Of a stretch of DNA of 64,000 nucleotides, positions 37,605-47,102 are shown one piece after another. Source of the DNA: PLanc-01 sp035342095 (GTDB taxonomy: Bacteria > Planctomycetota > Phycisphaerae > Sedimentisphaerales > Anaerobacaceae); the NCBI GenBank assembly GCA_035342095.1, contig DAOQWL010000018.1, forward strand, positions 1-64,000, in the 5' to 3' direction. The notes below the pieces were generated by a model. The model was not told the DNA's origin. It saw nothing but the letters and a program-made list of their open reading frames with translations, and made no database searches. Position 1 is the first letter of the stretch; each line of letters opens with the position of its first letter. A program made the translations under genes and the position numbers.

Positions 37605-38356
37605 CCGGGCCGCGGGATCAGTCTGGACGTCCACACGTCGCCGCAGGCGTCTGCGCTCTCGCTGAGCCTGGGCCCCCGGCGACGCCGACCGCCCGAGCAA
37701 CGGCACTCGAGCGACTGGCCACGGAGACAGCCGTCGTGGCCCTGGGCGTCATTGCAGCGGTCCGTCTGCTCCACGTCTGCGATGCCGCGGACCTTCAGTG
37801 GTTCCTGATCCCCTGTGTGCTGGTCGCCGCGGCCCTGGCGCCGACGTGGATCGCCAGGCGGGACTTCCCGCCGATCGGACTGACCCGCGAGCATCGGGGG
37901 CTCGCCCTCAGAACGGTCCTGCTGCCGTGCTTGTGCATTCTGCCCGCGGCCTGCCTCGTCGTATGGCGGCTGGCTCTGTCGGGCGTGCCGATTCCTTTGC
38001 AGCCGGTCCTGGCGGAAGGACAAAGCCTGTCGACCTGGCTGCTCTATCAGTTCCTCTATGTGGCAACAGCCGAAGAAGTATTCTTCCGTGGGTATGTCCA
38101 GGCCAACGTCATGAGATGGCTAGACGAGCGCCGCCTGTCTCCACAGGCCCGGCAGCAGATCGCCATCCTGGTCTCCGCAGCGTGCTTCGCACTGGCCCAC
38201 GTCGTCGTCCAGGGTCAGATAGTATCGGCCCTGACGTTCCTGCCCGGCCTGCTCCTGGCCTGGCTGTTCGTGCGGACCCGCTCCCTGCTGGCGCCCATCC
38301 TCTTTCACGGCCTGGCCAACGTCTCCTATGGGATTATGGCCGCGACCTTCGCATAA
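37601..38356 (+). CDS. CPBP-family glutamic intramembrane protease, probable dedicated sorting protease
   Basis: A 251-residue polytopic membrane protein. All CPBP/ABI motifs are present: AEEVFFRGYVQ (Glu-Glu...Arg), FALAHV (histidine) and LFHGLANV (His-x3-Asn). These proteases cut within the membrane and include Rce1 and the myxosortases that process Cys-containing C-terminal sorting signals. The ATG at 37601 overlaps the stop of the surface-protein gene as ATGA, so the two are translationally coupled. That surface protein ends in a Gly-rich Cys/TM/Arg tail, the substrate type expected. The pairing is inferred from gene order and tail form. A start at 37589 is also possible. Confidence 0.88.
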   Translation: MTGPRDQSGRPHVAAGVCALAEPGPPATPTARATALERLATETAVVALGVIAAVRLLHVCDAADLQWFLIPCVLVAAALAPTWIARRDFPPIGLTREHRGLALRTVLLPCLCILPAACLVVWRLALSGVPIPLQPVLAEGQSLSTWLLYQFLYVATAEEVFFRGYVQANVMRWLDERRLSPQARQQIAILVSAACFALAHVVVQGQIVSALTFLPGLLLAWLFVRTRSLLAPILFHGLANVSYGIMAATFA

Positions 38357-38373
38357 CCCGTGGCACGGACGTG

Positions 38374-38418
38374 CTTATCGGAGCTTCCCGACGCTGTTGA
38401 CGCACATCGGCCGATAAG
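38374..38418. other. Inverted repeat upstream of the T2SS operon
   Basis: CTTATCGG (38374-38381) and CCGATAAG (38411-38418) are perfect inverted repeats 29 bases apart, and the right arm lies within a second palindrome, ATCGGCCGAT (38406-38415). There is no T tract, so a terminator is unlikely. The position between the protease stop and gspC would suit an operator, but this is a weak claim. Confidence 0.3.
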
Positions 38419-38545
38419 ACACCGCATCTGACCGCCTCCCCGGCACGAGTCGCACAACCGTTCACCCCGGCGTCATTCGAATCAAGTGCAACCCGGCGCA
38501 GGACGATGAACGCTGTGGCATAAGTATGTTCGGACGAGGGTTCTC

Positions 38546-39412
38546 ATGAATGAGAAACAGTTCATCAAGGTCTTCTGGCTGGCCAAGGCATCGCTCATCG
38601 TGGCACTGGCCTACGCCGGATTCAGAGCGATAACCGGGCACCTGCACATCGGTGCGCTCGATCCCGCGGTCGTCTCCGGCGACGAGCGTCCGGCGGACGT
38701 GCCTCTCCCGGCCCCGAGGAGACCGTCGTCCTCCGATTATGGGGCCATCATCGAGAACAGTCTGTTTGCCGGCCCGGACGAGGCGGATCAGCTCGCGCCG
38801 GACTCGGGGTCCTCTCAGCTCGACGCGATGCCTTCCGCCGAGCAACTGGGCCTCCGCCTGGTCGGCGCCATCGTCGGCGGCCCCGCGATCTCTCGCGCGA
38901 ACATCCGGGACATCAAGACCAAGACGACGGGCGTTTATCGAATCGGAGACACCGTCGCGTCGGCCAGGGTGGAAGCGATCCAGCGGGATGCCGTGGTCCT
39001 GTGTCACGAGGGTCGGCAGTTGATCCTCCGGCTCAGCGCCGCCGGCGGCGACAAGGCTCCATCGAGCCGCGAAGGGCCGCCGGCCGAGCCGACACCCGCG
39101 CCCGCAGGCGTGCAGACCGCTCGCCCCGCGGTCAAGGCGGACTGCATCTCGGAGGTCTTCCACACGGCGACCATCGAACCCTATGTGAAGAACAACCAGA
39201 TCCAGGGTCTACAAATCACCGGGCTCGACAAGATCCCGATGGCCGAGCTGTTCGGCTTCAAGAATGGCGACATCATTCAGAGCGTCAACGGACAACAACT
39301 GACCAGCAAACAGAAGGCCTTCCAGGTCCTTATGAAGGCCAAGACTCAATCGAAGGTGGATATTCAACTGTTACGCAATGGCAAGAGCAAAGCACTGTCA
39401 TTCGATCGATGA
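38546..39412 (+). CDS. gspC: Type II secretion inner-membrane protein GspC
   Basis: A 288-residue protein. One membrane helix (FWLAKASLIVALAYAGF) near the N-terminus is followed by a periplasmic homology region (about 95-160, LGLRLVGAIVGGPAISRANI...GVYRIGDTV) that contacts the secretin. The C-terminal PDZ domain (about 195-288) includes QGLQITGLDKIPMAELFGFKNGD and IQSVNGQQL. It links GspD to the inner-membrane platform and helps select substrates. It opens the T2SS operon, and gspD follows 54 bases later. The family is divergent, but order and domain layout make the call safe. Confidence 0.9.
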   Translation: MNEKQFIKVFWLAKASLIVALAYAGFRAITGHLHIGALDPAVVSGDERPADVPLPAPRRPSSSDYGAIIENSLFAGPDEADQLAPDSGSSQLDAMPSAEQLGLRLVGAIVGGPAISRANIRDIKTKTTGVYRIGDTVASARVEAIQRDAVVLCHEGRQLILRLSAAGGDKAPSSREGPPAEPTPAPAGVQTARPAVKADCISEVFHTATIEPYVKNNQIQGLQITGLDKIPMAELFGFKNGDIIQSVNGQQLTSKQKAFQVLMKAKTQSKVDIQLLRNGKSKALSFDR

Positions 39413-39466
39413 CAACAGGGCGCCCCGACGCGACGCAGCGTCGCAGAGGCCCGGACGGAGGACACC

Positions 39467-41695
39467 TTGAGCACGCAACATCACATCCGAATACATGTGG
39501 GAGGCGGTCGTGCCGCCCGATACGGGGCACTGTCGGCCCTGGCATTATGGACCATGGCGACAGTGTCGGGTTGCCAGACCCAGAATCAGAGAGCTGCGGA
39601 GACGCCCGCCGCCCCGACGCCGGTCGTGCAGGCACAGCCCGAGCCGGCGCAGCCGGTGAAGGATGTGCCGCAGATCTCGCCGCCCGCACCGCAGAGAATC
39701 TCGCAGCCGCCCGTCGCGGCAAGGGCAAACAGCGCGGAGCCGGCCCGGGACATCCAAGCCAGCCGATGGCTCGCGGAGAAGGAGGTCATCACTCCGGTCG
39801 AACTGGCCCCGCCGGTTCGCAGCACCGCGCAGGAGCCCGTGGCCGAGCGACCGCCCGTGGTCGCTCCCGCGCCCCAGGTCATGCCCTCTCTTCGGCCCGG
39901 CATGGCCGACGAGACGGTCTCCGTGAACTTCGACAACGTGGAGATCCGGACCGTGCTCAAGACGGTCGGCGACATCACTGGGATCAACTTCATTCCCGCC
40001 GAGCGAGTGACCGGCACGGTTACCGTCATGTCTCCGACCCCGATCCGTCTGGGCGACCTCTATGCCTTTCTGCAATCGATTCTCGACGTACACGGGTACG
40101 CCACGATCGAGACCGAGAACGCAGTGAAGGTTGTCCCCAAGGCCGACGCGGCCAAGAACCACCTGCAGGTGCGGATCGGCGCCGACCCGGCCGGCATCCC
40201 CAAGAACGACGGGATCGTGACGCAGATCGTCCCGTTGAAGTACGCGGATGCGTCGGAAGTCAGCCAGATCATCGAGCCCATCCTGTCGGCAGGCGCCCAA
40301 ATGGCGACCTATGCAAGGACCAACTCGCTGATGATCACGGACACGTCGGCGAATCTCCATCACGTCGCCCAGGTCATCCAGCAACTCGACGTCGCGGGCT
40401 CCAAGGAGAAGGCCCGGCTGTTCCCGCTGACGCACGCCTCAGCGCAGGTGCTCAGCGAGCAAATCACACGGATTCTCGAACGGGGCAAGGGCCCGACGGC
40501 CCAGGCGGGACGGGCCCAGACCGCCGGCCTGTCGAGCAGCGGTCCCCGCCTCCTCCCCGACGAGCGAACGAACTCGATCCTCGTCATCGCCGGCGAGCAG
40601 GACACGCAGACTATCAGCGACCTCATCGCGCAGCTCGACATCGAGCGGCCGACCGGCATGAACAACGTCCATGTGACCTATCTCAAGAACGCAGACGCCA
40701 ACGAGGTGAGCCGGTCGCTCGAACAGGCCATGTCGAGCATGAGACTGACCGGCAGCAACAGCATCTCCCAGCAGATCCAGGTCACGCCCGATCCGAGCAC
40801 GAACGCCCTGGTGATCGTCGCGTCGCCGCAGGATTTCGAGGTGGTTTCCCAGATCGTCGAGAAGCTCGACATCGTCCGGGAGCAGGTCCTGGTCGAGATG
40901 CTCATCATGGAGGTCACGGAGGAGTCGCTCCGAGAGATCGGCATCGACTGGGCCACGATGGACACCGTGGTGTCCAACAGCATTCGCGGGTTCGGCGTGA
41001 CGAACCTCGGTCCGCGCGTCGATTACCTGACGGGCACATCGGAAGGCCTCAACGTCGGCGCCTGGAAGCGGACCGACAGCGGCATCCAGATCGGGGCCAT
41101 CCTCCACGCCCTGCAGAACGAGTCGGGCGTGAACATCCTCTCGACGCCGTCGATTCTGACGTCGAACCATCGCAAGGCCAAGATCGTCGTCGGCGAGAAC
41201 CGCCCCTTCGTGACGGACGCAAGGATCACGGAAAGCACCGAGGCCACCGACGCCACGGTCATCAAGAGCTACGAATACAAGGACGTGGGCATCACGCTGG
41301 AGATCACGCCCCACGTCAGTCAGAGCGGGCTGATCCGGCTCGAAGTCAACAGCGAGTTCACCAAGCTGACCGAGGATGTCACCACCCTGTCGGAAGACAC
41401 GCCCATCACGGCCAAGCGTTCCGCCCAGACGGTGGTGACGATGGGCAGCGGCGCCACGATCGTCATCGGCGGCATGATTCGCGACGACACGACGAAGGCG
41501 GTCACCAAGATCCCGCTGCTGGGCGACCTGCCGCTGATCGGAGGCCTGTTCCAGAACCAGCGAGACCTCGTGCAGAAGACGAATCTCCTGCTGTTCATCA
41601 CGCCGCACATCATGTCCTCGCAGGAAGACCTGACGAACATGACGGACCGCAAGAAGGACGAAATGGCCCCGGCGCTGGAGAAGAAGAGCAAGTAG
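39467..41695 (+). CDS. gspD: Type II secretion secretin GspD
   Basis: A 742-residue outer-membrane pore protein. The start is a TTG at 39467 with CGGAGGA upstream. The signal peptide ends in a lipobox (TVSGC), so it is probably lipidated and may not need a separate pilotin. A Pro/Ala-rich linker is followed by the N0 domain (VSVNFDNVEIRTVLKTVGDITG), three N1-N3 KH-type domains, and the C-terminal secretin barrel with VEMLIMEVTEE, VGENRPFV, VPLLGDLPLIG-type IPLLGDLPLIGGLF and LLLFITPHI. Length is normal for GspD. Confidence 0.96.
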   Translation: MSTQHHIRIHVGGGRAARYGALSALALWTMATVSGCQTQNQRAAETPAAPTPVVQAQPEPAQPVKDVPQISPPAPQRISQPPVAARANSAEPARDIQASRWLAEKEVITPVELAPPVRSTAQEPVAERPPVVAPAPQVMPSLRPGMADETVSVNFDNVEIRTVLKTVGDITGINFIPAERVTGTVTVMSPTPIRLGDLYAFLQSILDVHGYATIETENAVKVVPKADAAKNHLQVRIGADPAGIPKNDGIVTQIVPLKYADASEVSQIIEPILSAGAQMATYARTNSLMITDTSANLHHVAQVIQQLDVAGSKEKARLFPLTHASAQVLSEQITRILERGKGPTAQAGRAQTAGLSSSGPRLLPDERTNSILVIAGEQDTQTISDLIAQLDIERPTGMNNVHVTYLKNADANEVSRSLEQAMSSMRLTGSNSISQQIQVTPDPSTNALVIVASPQDFEVVSQIVEKLDIVREQVLVEMLIMEVTEESLREIGIDWATMDTVVSNSIRGFGVTNLGPRVDYLTGTSEGLNVGAWKRTDSGIQIGAILHALQNESGVNILSTPSILTSNHRKAKIVVGENRPFVTDARITESTEATDATVIKSYEYKDVGITLEITPHVSQSGLIRLEVNSEFTKLTEDVTTLSEDTPITAKRSAQTVVTMGSGATIVIGGMIRDDTTKAVTKIPLLGDLPLIGGLFQNQRDLVQKTNLLLFITPHIMSSQEDLTNMTDRKKDEMAPALEKKSK

Positions 41696-41717
41696 GACCG
41701 AGTGCGGAGGCCGACAG

Positions 41718-43316
41718 GTGACGCAGGGCTTGATCGAGCGAACGGAGAACCGACCGCTGCATCAGATCCGGCCGGAGCAACTGAGCTCCGAGCTGATGCG
41801 ACGACTGCCCCTTGAGTTCCTCAAGAGGCAACGGGCAATCCCCATCCTCCTGGAGAAGGGCGAGCCCGCGGTCGCGCTGGCCGATCCCCTGAACCTCGAA
41901 GCCTACGACGCGATCGTGGGCATCCTGGGCCGGCCCTGCCGACGGATCGTGTGCGAGGCCTCGCAGATCGACCAGGCGATCAGCCGATGCTACTACCTCA
42001 GTCCCGGCGAGGAGGAGAACTACTTCTCGCCGGACCCGCCGGAAGCCGACGGGCAGGAGAACGCCGCGACTGCGGATCTCGCGAGCACGGTTCAAACGCA
42101 GGCGGAAGACCTGCTGAACATCGACGACAAAGCCCCCGCGATCAAGCTGGTCAACAAGATCCTGTTCCACGCGGTCCACAGCCGCGCCAGCGACATCCAT
42201 ATCGAGCCGTACGAACAGGAGGTGAAGATCCGCTTCCGCATCGACGGCGTCCTGCGGAACATCCTGACCTTGCCCAAGATCCAGGTCAGTCCCGTCCTGT
42301 CGCGATTGAAAATCATGGCAAACCTGAACATCGCGGAACACCGCCTGCCCCAGGACGGGCAGAGCCGCGTCAGCATCGGCGACGAGGTCGTCGATATCCG
42401 CGTTTCCGTGATCCCCACCGCCGGCGGCGAGCGGGTCGTGCTGCGACTCCTCGACAAGGGCCGCGGCGAGCTGAAACTCGAGGACATCGGCTTCGGGCCG
42501 GACCTCTTGAAGACCTTCCGAAGTCTCATCGCGATCCCGCACGGGATCATACTGATCACCGGTCCCACCGGCAGCGGCAAGACGACGACCCTGTACGGCG
42601 GGCTCAACGAGCTGAACTGCCAGGAGCGGAACATCCTGACCGTCGAGGACCCGGTCGAGTATCAGTTGCCCGGGATCGGCCAGATGCAGGTCCATCCGAA
42701 GATCGACCTGACCTTCGCCAGTTGCCTGCGCCACATTCTCCGCCAGGACCCCGACATCATCATGATCGGCGAGATTCGCGACCGCGAGACCGCGGAGATC
42801 GCGATTCAGGCGTCGCTCACCGGACACCTCGTGCTCAGCACGCTGCACACGAACGACGCAGCCTCCGCCTTCACCCGACTGATCGACATGGGGATCGAGC
42901 CGTACCTGATCTCCTCGACCGTCGTCGCGGTGATGGCCCAGCGACTGGTCCGCGTGATCTGCCCGAGCTGCAAGAAACCCTACGATCCCCAGAGCGGAAT
43001 CGTCTCCTGGAGCGAACTGGAACAGGCGGCCAAGGGATTCGTCAAGCTCTACAAGGGCGCCGGCTGCGAGAAGTGCCTGGAGAGCGGATACCTGGGCCGG
43101 ACCGGCATCTTCGAGATGCTGCTCGTCGACGACCAGATCCGGGACCTGATCGTCCGACGACAAGGCTCGCACATCATCAAACAGGCAGCCATCGAACACG
43201 GAATGGCGACACTGAGACAGGACGGATTGCGGAGGGCCCTGGCGGGCGTCACCACGCTGGAGGAGGTCGTCCGCGTGACCCAGGACAGCGTCCCCATCGC
43301 AGGACGGGAGAGTTAG
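41718..43316 (+). CDS. gspE: Type II secretion ATPase GspE
   Basis: A 532-residue cytoplasmic ATPase that powers pseudopilus assembly. The start is a GTG at 41718 with GCGGAGG upstream. An N1E-type domain lies at about 20-110. The catalytic domain has Walker A (GPTGSGKTTT), the Asp box (TVEDPVEYQLPGI), Walker B (DPDIIMIGEIRD) and the His box (GHLVLSTLHTNDA). A tetracysteine zinc site (CPSC...CEKC) distinguishes GspE from PilT. The gene is followed by gspF with one base between stop and start. Confidence 0.97.
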   Translation: MTQGLIERTENRPLHQIRPEQLSSELMRRLPLEFLKRQRAIPILLEKGEPAVALADPLNLEAYDAIVGILGRPCRRIVCEASQIDQAISRCYYLSPGEEENYFSPDPPEADGQENAATADLASTVQTQAEDLLNIDDKAPAIKLVNKILFHAVHSRASDIHIEPYEQEVKIRFRIDGVLRNILTLPKIQVSPVLSRLKIMANLNIAEHRLPQDGQSRVSIGDEVVDIRVSVIPTAGGERVVLRLLDKGRGELKLEDIGFGPDLLKTFRSLIAIPHGIILITGPTGSGKTTTLYGGLNELNCQERNILTVEDPVEYQLPGIGQMQVHPKIDLTFASCLRHILRQDPDIIMIGEIRDRETAEIAIQASLTGHLVLSTLHTNDAASAFTRLIDMGIEPYLISSTVVAVMAQRLVRVICPSCKKPYDPQSGIVSWSELEQAAKGFVKLYKGAGCEKCLESGYLGRTGIFEMLLVDDQIRDLIVRRQGSHIIKQAAIEHGMATLRQDGLRRALAGVTTLEEVVRVTQDSVPIAGRES

Positions 43317-43317
43317 A

Positions 43318-44502
43318 ATGCCGTTGCTCGATGCCGATTTCATGAACGAGGTTCAGAGCCAGGCGACTGCGGCCGAGCAGGAGGTCCACCGCCCTGCTCC
43401 AGCGAAGAAGGCAGGCATCCAGATCCTGCACAGGGCCGGCACGAAGGAGCTGTGCCGCATCGCGAGACAACTGGCCGCCCTGCTGCACGCGGGAATGCCC
43501 CTGGTGCCCGCGATGTCGGCCCTCGTGGAGCAATTGGAGTGCCCTACTGAGGCCAAAGGCGGATCGTTGATCGCCCGCAGGAAGCCTCTGGCCGAGGCGA
43601 TCCGCCAGGTGCGCGACGACGTGAACGAAGGCATCAGCCTGGCGGAAGCGATGGGCAAGCACCCCGGCGTGTTCTCGCCGCTGTTCGTCAGCATGGTCTC
43701 CGCGGGCGAGAGCAGCGGCGCCCTCGAAGAGGTCCTCGGACGCGTCGCGGACATCCTGGAGAAACGCGTTCAGCTCGTCGCCAAGGTCAAGGCCGCGATG
43801 ACCTATCCGACGGTGATGGCCCTCGTGGCTACGGGCGTGGTCATCTTCCTGATCGCCTACGTCGTCCCAGGCATCACGCGTCTGTTCACCGAAATGAAGC
43901 AGGAACTGCCCTGGCCGACCCGCCTGCTGATCTCGATCAGCAGCTTCACGCGGACGTATGTCGCGGTCCTCCTCGGCCTGCTCTGCGCCAGCGCGGTCGC
44001 CCTCGCCGCGGTGTACAAGAACGCCGAAGGCAAAGCCTGGATGGACCGTGTCGTCCTGAAGCTGCCGGTGTTCGGCCCTCTGCTGCTGCGACTGGAGTTG
44101 GCGAGGCTGACGCGAACGCTGGGCTCGCTGATGAAGAGCGGCCTGCCTGTCATCAGCGCGATGGAGATCACCCAGCGAATCATCCAGAACAGCGTGATTG
44201 CCGATGCAATGAAGGCAATCCGGGAATCGGTGCACACAGGCGACAACATTGCCGGCGCGATGAAGGCCACCGGTATGTTTCCCCCGGTCGTGTATCACCT
44301 GATCGCGACGGGCCAGATGTCCGGCAACATCGAGGACGGGCTGATCGACATCGCCCAAATGTACGACGCGGAGGTGGAGGCTTCCGTGCGGACGCTGACC
44401 TCGCTCCTGGAACCCGTCATCCTGCTCGTCATGGGCGGCATCGTCACGTTCATCGTGCTCGCGATTCTGTTGCCAATTTTCGAGATCAACCAATCACTCT
44501 GA
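43318..44502 (+). CDS. gspF: Type II secretion inner-membrane platform protein GspF
   Basis: A 394-residue polytopic protein with the two tandem T2SSF domains. The first has LCRIARQLAALLHAGMPLVPAM and GISLAEAMGKHPGVFSPLFVSMVSAGE; the second has LARLTRTLGSLMKSGLPVISAM and YHLIATGQMSGNIEDGL. Three membrane helices are evident, the last being ILLVMGGIVTFIVLAILLPIF. It couples GspE to pseudopilin extraction. An extra N-terminal region of about 40 residues is charged and soluble. Confidence 0.96.
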   Translation: MPLLDADFMNEVQSQATAAEQEVHRPAPAKKAGIQILHRAGTKELCRIARQLAALLHAGMPLVPAMSALVEQLECPTEAKGGSLIARRKPLAEAIRQVRDDVNEGISLAEAMGKHPGVFSPLFVSMVSAGESSGALEEVLGRVADILEKRVQLVAKVKAAMTYPTVMALVATGVVIFLIAYVVPGITRLFTEMKQELPWPTRLLISISSFTRTYVAVLLGLLCASAVALAAVYKNAEGKAWMDRVVLKLPVFGPLLLRLELARLTRTLGSLMKSGLPVISAMEITQRIIQNSVIADAMKAIRESVHTGDNIAGAMKATGMFPPVVYHLIATGQMSGNIEDGLIDIAQMYDAEVEASVRTLTSLLEPVILLVMGGIVTFIVLAILLPIFEINQSL

Positions 44503-44525
44503 GAATTGAGTAAGGACTAAGAGAT

Positions 44526-44975
44526 ATGAGTCAATCATCAATCATCAATCGCAAATCATCGATTGCGAAGGGTTTCACGCTCATCGAGCTGATGATCGTC
44601 GTCGTGATTCTGGGTCTGCTGGCGACGACGGTGATGCCGAAGATCCTGAGCAAGCCGGACCAGGCCCGCCGGACCAAGGCGATGGTCGAGATCCGTGCAA
44701 TTCAGTCGGCCCTGGCGATGTTCAAGACCGACACGGGACGCTTCCCCACCACCGCCGAGGGCCTGCAGGCGCTCGTCGCCAACCCGGGACTCAAGGGGTT
44801 CGACCCGGACGGCTATCTGGAGAAGGTGCCGAAGGACCCCTGGGGCAATCCGTACATCTACCTCAGTCCGGGCCTGCACAGCAAGGATTACGATCTGGAA
44901 TCGCTCGGCAAGGACGGCAACGACGGCGGCACGGACAAGGACGCCGACATCGAGAGCTGGAATCTGGAAGGCTGA
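44526..44975 (+). CDS. gspG: Major pseudopilin GspG
   Basis: A 149-residue prepilin. The leader MSQSSIINRKSSIAKG is cut before F, giving the FTLIELMIVVVILGLLATTVMP helix with Glu5. The globular part has the GspG signature FKTDTGRFPTTAEGLQALV, then the DPWGNPYIYLSPG segment with the calcium-site aspartates near GKDGNDGGTDKDADI. It forms the body of the T2SS pseudopilus. No prepilin peptidase gene is present in this window. Confidence 0.97.
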   Translation: MSQSSIINRKSSIAKGFTLIELMIVVVILGLLATTVMPKILSKPDQARRTKAMVEIRAIQSALAMFKTDTGRFPTTAEGLQALVANPGLKGFDPDGYLEKVPKDPWGNPYIYLSPGLHSKDYDLESLGKDGNDGGTDKDADIESWNLEG

Positions 44976-45025
44976 GCGGAACTTCGTTCGGCATGACAAG
45001 ACGGAGAAATCCGCAGGTGCGTGAA

Positions 45026-45451
45026 ATGAGATGCGCGAGAACCAACGCCTTCACGCTAATCGAGACCGTCGCAGCCCTGGCGATCGTGTCGATTGCCCTG
45101 CTCGGATTGCTGCAGCTCCACCTGGTCAGCATACGGATGGCGGACAAGTCCCAGATGACGAATCAGGCGGTCTTTCTCGCGCACGCCAAGATGGCGGAGG
45201 TCCTCGCGTCGGGATATCCCTCGTTGGGGACGCATTCGGGCGTTGAAGAAACCGACGGTGTCCGGCTCATCTGGCGCACCGAGGTCACGGACGCACCCGC
45301 TTCGCAGCGCCAGTTGCTGGGCGTCCGCCTCGACCGCTTGCGGAGGGTCTCGATCGAGGTCACCTGCGGAGACGGCCCTCGCGAACGACAGATCCAGTTG
45401 AGCACGTGTGTAGCGGAGAACAAGATCCGTGAGACGCAGGACCGCACATAG
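45026..45451 (+). CDS. gspI: Minor pseudopilin GspI
   Basis: About 141 residues from the ATG at 45026, which has AGGTG eight bases upstream; a start at 44993 has no Shine-Dalgarno. The leader ends in NA before FTLIETVAALAIVSIALLGLLQLH, and the early globular part (MTNQAVFLAHAKMAEVLASG) matches GspI. With GspJ and GspK it forms the pseudopilus tip. GspH, which usually lies between G and I, is missing. Confidence 0.88.
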   Translation: MRCARTNAFTLIETVAALAIVSIALLGLLQLHLVSIRMADKSQMTNQAVFLAHAKMAEVLASGYPSLGTHSGVEETDGVRLIWRTEVTDAPASQRQLLGVRLDRLRRVSIEVTCGDGPRERQIQLSTCVAENKIRETQDRT

Positions 45452-46088
45452 AGCGTTCACCCTGATCGAGATGCTGGTCTCCCTGGCCATCGTGGGCACC
45501 ATCGTTACGATGGTGTATGGCAGCTACGCGGCTACATCCCGATCCCTGGACGTCTACGGCCGCCGGATGGCCTGCTCCGAGCGGGCTCATCTCGCCCTGC
45601 GTATTATGGCCCGACAGATTCGCTGCGTCTACGTGCCGACGACTCCGACCTCGACCCCGACATTCCAGGCAGAACCGCGGAACCTGCGAGGGGACATCCT
45701 CTCGTTTTCCACCACCGCTGGGTTCGGCCGGGGACACGACGGCCCGACGGGCATCTCCCGCGTCGCCTATCGCTACGATCCATCGAGCAAGACCCTGTCC
45801 ATTTCCTGCGAACCACGGACAGGCCGCTCGGACAACCCGCAGCGCACCGACGCATGGCGTCCCATGCTCGCTGGCGTCACCAACGTGGAACTGGGCTTCT
45901 ACGACGGACGGAACTGGCAATCGCAATGGGACCCGAAGCGAAGCGGTCCCGTGCCGCAAGCCGTCAAGATCGCCCTGTCCGTCACGGACGAACTGGGTCG
46001 CGAGCATCACTATGGGACGACGGTCCCGATCATCTGCCGAGGGACTCCGTGGACTCAACAGGTCAAGAAAGCGGGCGGACCATCATGA
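45429..46088 (+). CDS. gspJ: Minor pseudopilin GspJ
   Basis: A 219-residue prepilin starting at a GTG and overlapping gspI by 23 bases. The leader RRRTAHRA precedes FTLIEMLVSLAIVGTIVTMVYGSY. The larger globular domain, with a VELGFYDGRNWQSQWDP segment, is the GspJ type. It joins GspI and GspK at the pseudopilus tip. Its stop overlaps the gspK start in an ATGA. Confidence 0.9.
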   Translation: MRRRTAHRAFTLIEMLVSLAIVGTIVTMVYGSYAATSRSLDVYGRRMACSERAHLALRIMARQIRCVYVPTTPTSTPTFQAEPRNLRGDILSFSTTAGFGRGHDGPTGISRVAYRYDPSSKTLSISCEPRTGRSDNPQRTDAWRPMLAGVTNVELGFYDGRNWQSQWDPKRSGPVPQAVKIALSVTDELGREHHYGTTVPIICRGTPWTQQVKKAGGPS

Positions 46089-47077
46089 CCCGAATCCCTT
46101 CAGGCCACAGACAAGACGGGTTCATCCTCATCGTCGTGCTCGGGGCGGTTCTCATCCTCTCCGCCCTGCTGTTCGGGTTCAATCAGACGGCGCGAACCCG
46201 CCTGAACACCGCGGACAGTTTCCACAGGATGGAGCAGGTCGCCAACGGGGCTCGGACGGGCCTGCAAATCGCGCTGGCGGCCATTCGAGACACGGACGAC
46301 CTCGGGACAGACTCGCGATTCGCCGGGCTGCTCACAGGCGAGAATGCATTCCCGGTCGAGGACGCGCAGTGCTCGCTCACCGTCATCGACGAGAGCGGCC
46401 TGCTCAACGTCAATCGCCTTAAGAACCCGGACGGACAGATCGACCGCCGGAGCATCGATCGGCTGCTGCGCCTCATCGACCTGTTGAATGCGCGACAGAA
46501 GGACCAGTCCAAGAGAATCGGTTACGGCGTCGTCTCGTGCATCATCGACTGGATCGATTCGGACGACGAAGTGACGCATCTGCCCTTCGTCCAGCGGGAG
46601 AACACCGGGGCGGAGAGCAGCTACTACCAGTCGCTGTCGCCCCCCGGTCGGTGCCGGAACCAGCCGCTCGACACGGTGGACGATCTGTTCGGGGTCAATG
46701 GTGTCACGCCGGAAGTCCTGGACCGCCTACGCCCCTATCTGACGTGCGCGGGCGACGGCAAAATCAACATCAACACGGCGCCCGATCTCGTCGTCCAATC
46801 CCTGTCGGAACAGATAGACGACGCGATGGCTCAGATGATCCTCAAGCAGCGTAAGCTCCGGCCTTTCGAGAGCCTCGCACAACTCCGCAGCATGCCGGGA
46901 ATGACCGATAACGTGTACCGGGGCATCCAGAGCCAAATCGTCGTCCGACCGACGGAGCGATTCTACCGCGTCCGGTCGCAGGCACGCACGGCCGACCGCC
47001 AGTGTTTGGTCGAGGCGCTTTTGCAGAGAAACACACAGGCCGGAACGGTCGATATTGTCCTGTATCGGGAGATGTGA
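46085..47077 (+). CDS. gspK: Minor pseudopilin GspK
   Basis: A 330-residue protein starting at the ATG in the ATGA overlap with gspJ. It has the atypical pseudopilin N-terminus GFILIVVLGAVLILSALLFGF, lacking Glu5 as is usual for GspK. The alpha domain carries a helix-hairpin-helix-like DGKININTAPDLVVQSL and the SLAQLRSMPGM motif. It caps the pseudopilus. Longer upstream frame rejected because it lies within gspJ. Confidence 0.92.
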   Translation: MTRIPSGHRQDGFILIVVLGAVLILSALLFGFNQTARTRLNTADSFHRMEQVANGARTGLQIALAAIRDTDDLGTDSRFAGLLTGENAFPVEDAQCSLTVIDESGLLNVNRLKNPDGQIDRRSIDRLLRLIDLLNARQKDQSKRIGYGVVSCIIDWIDSDDEVTHLPFVQRENTGAESSYYQSLSPPGRCRNQPLDTVDDLFGVNGVTPEVLDRLRPYLTCAGDGKININTAPDLVVQSLSEQIDDAMAQMILKQRKLRPFESLAQLRSMPGMTDNVYRGIQSQIVVRPTERFYRVRSQARTADRQCLVEALLQRNTQAGTVDIVLYREM

Positions 47078-47102
47078 TCTCCCGGCCGACGGGATCTCGG
47101 GA

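Noticed and set aside
39001..41721. A 906-codon frame overlapping gspC and gspD in another frame
   Set aside because: The protein is Arg/His/Asp-rich with no fold, while GspC and GspD are unmistakable in their frames.
41610..43343. A 577-codon minus-strand frame opposite gspE
   Set aside because: Antisense shadow of GspE; no domain and no promoter.
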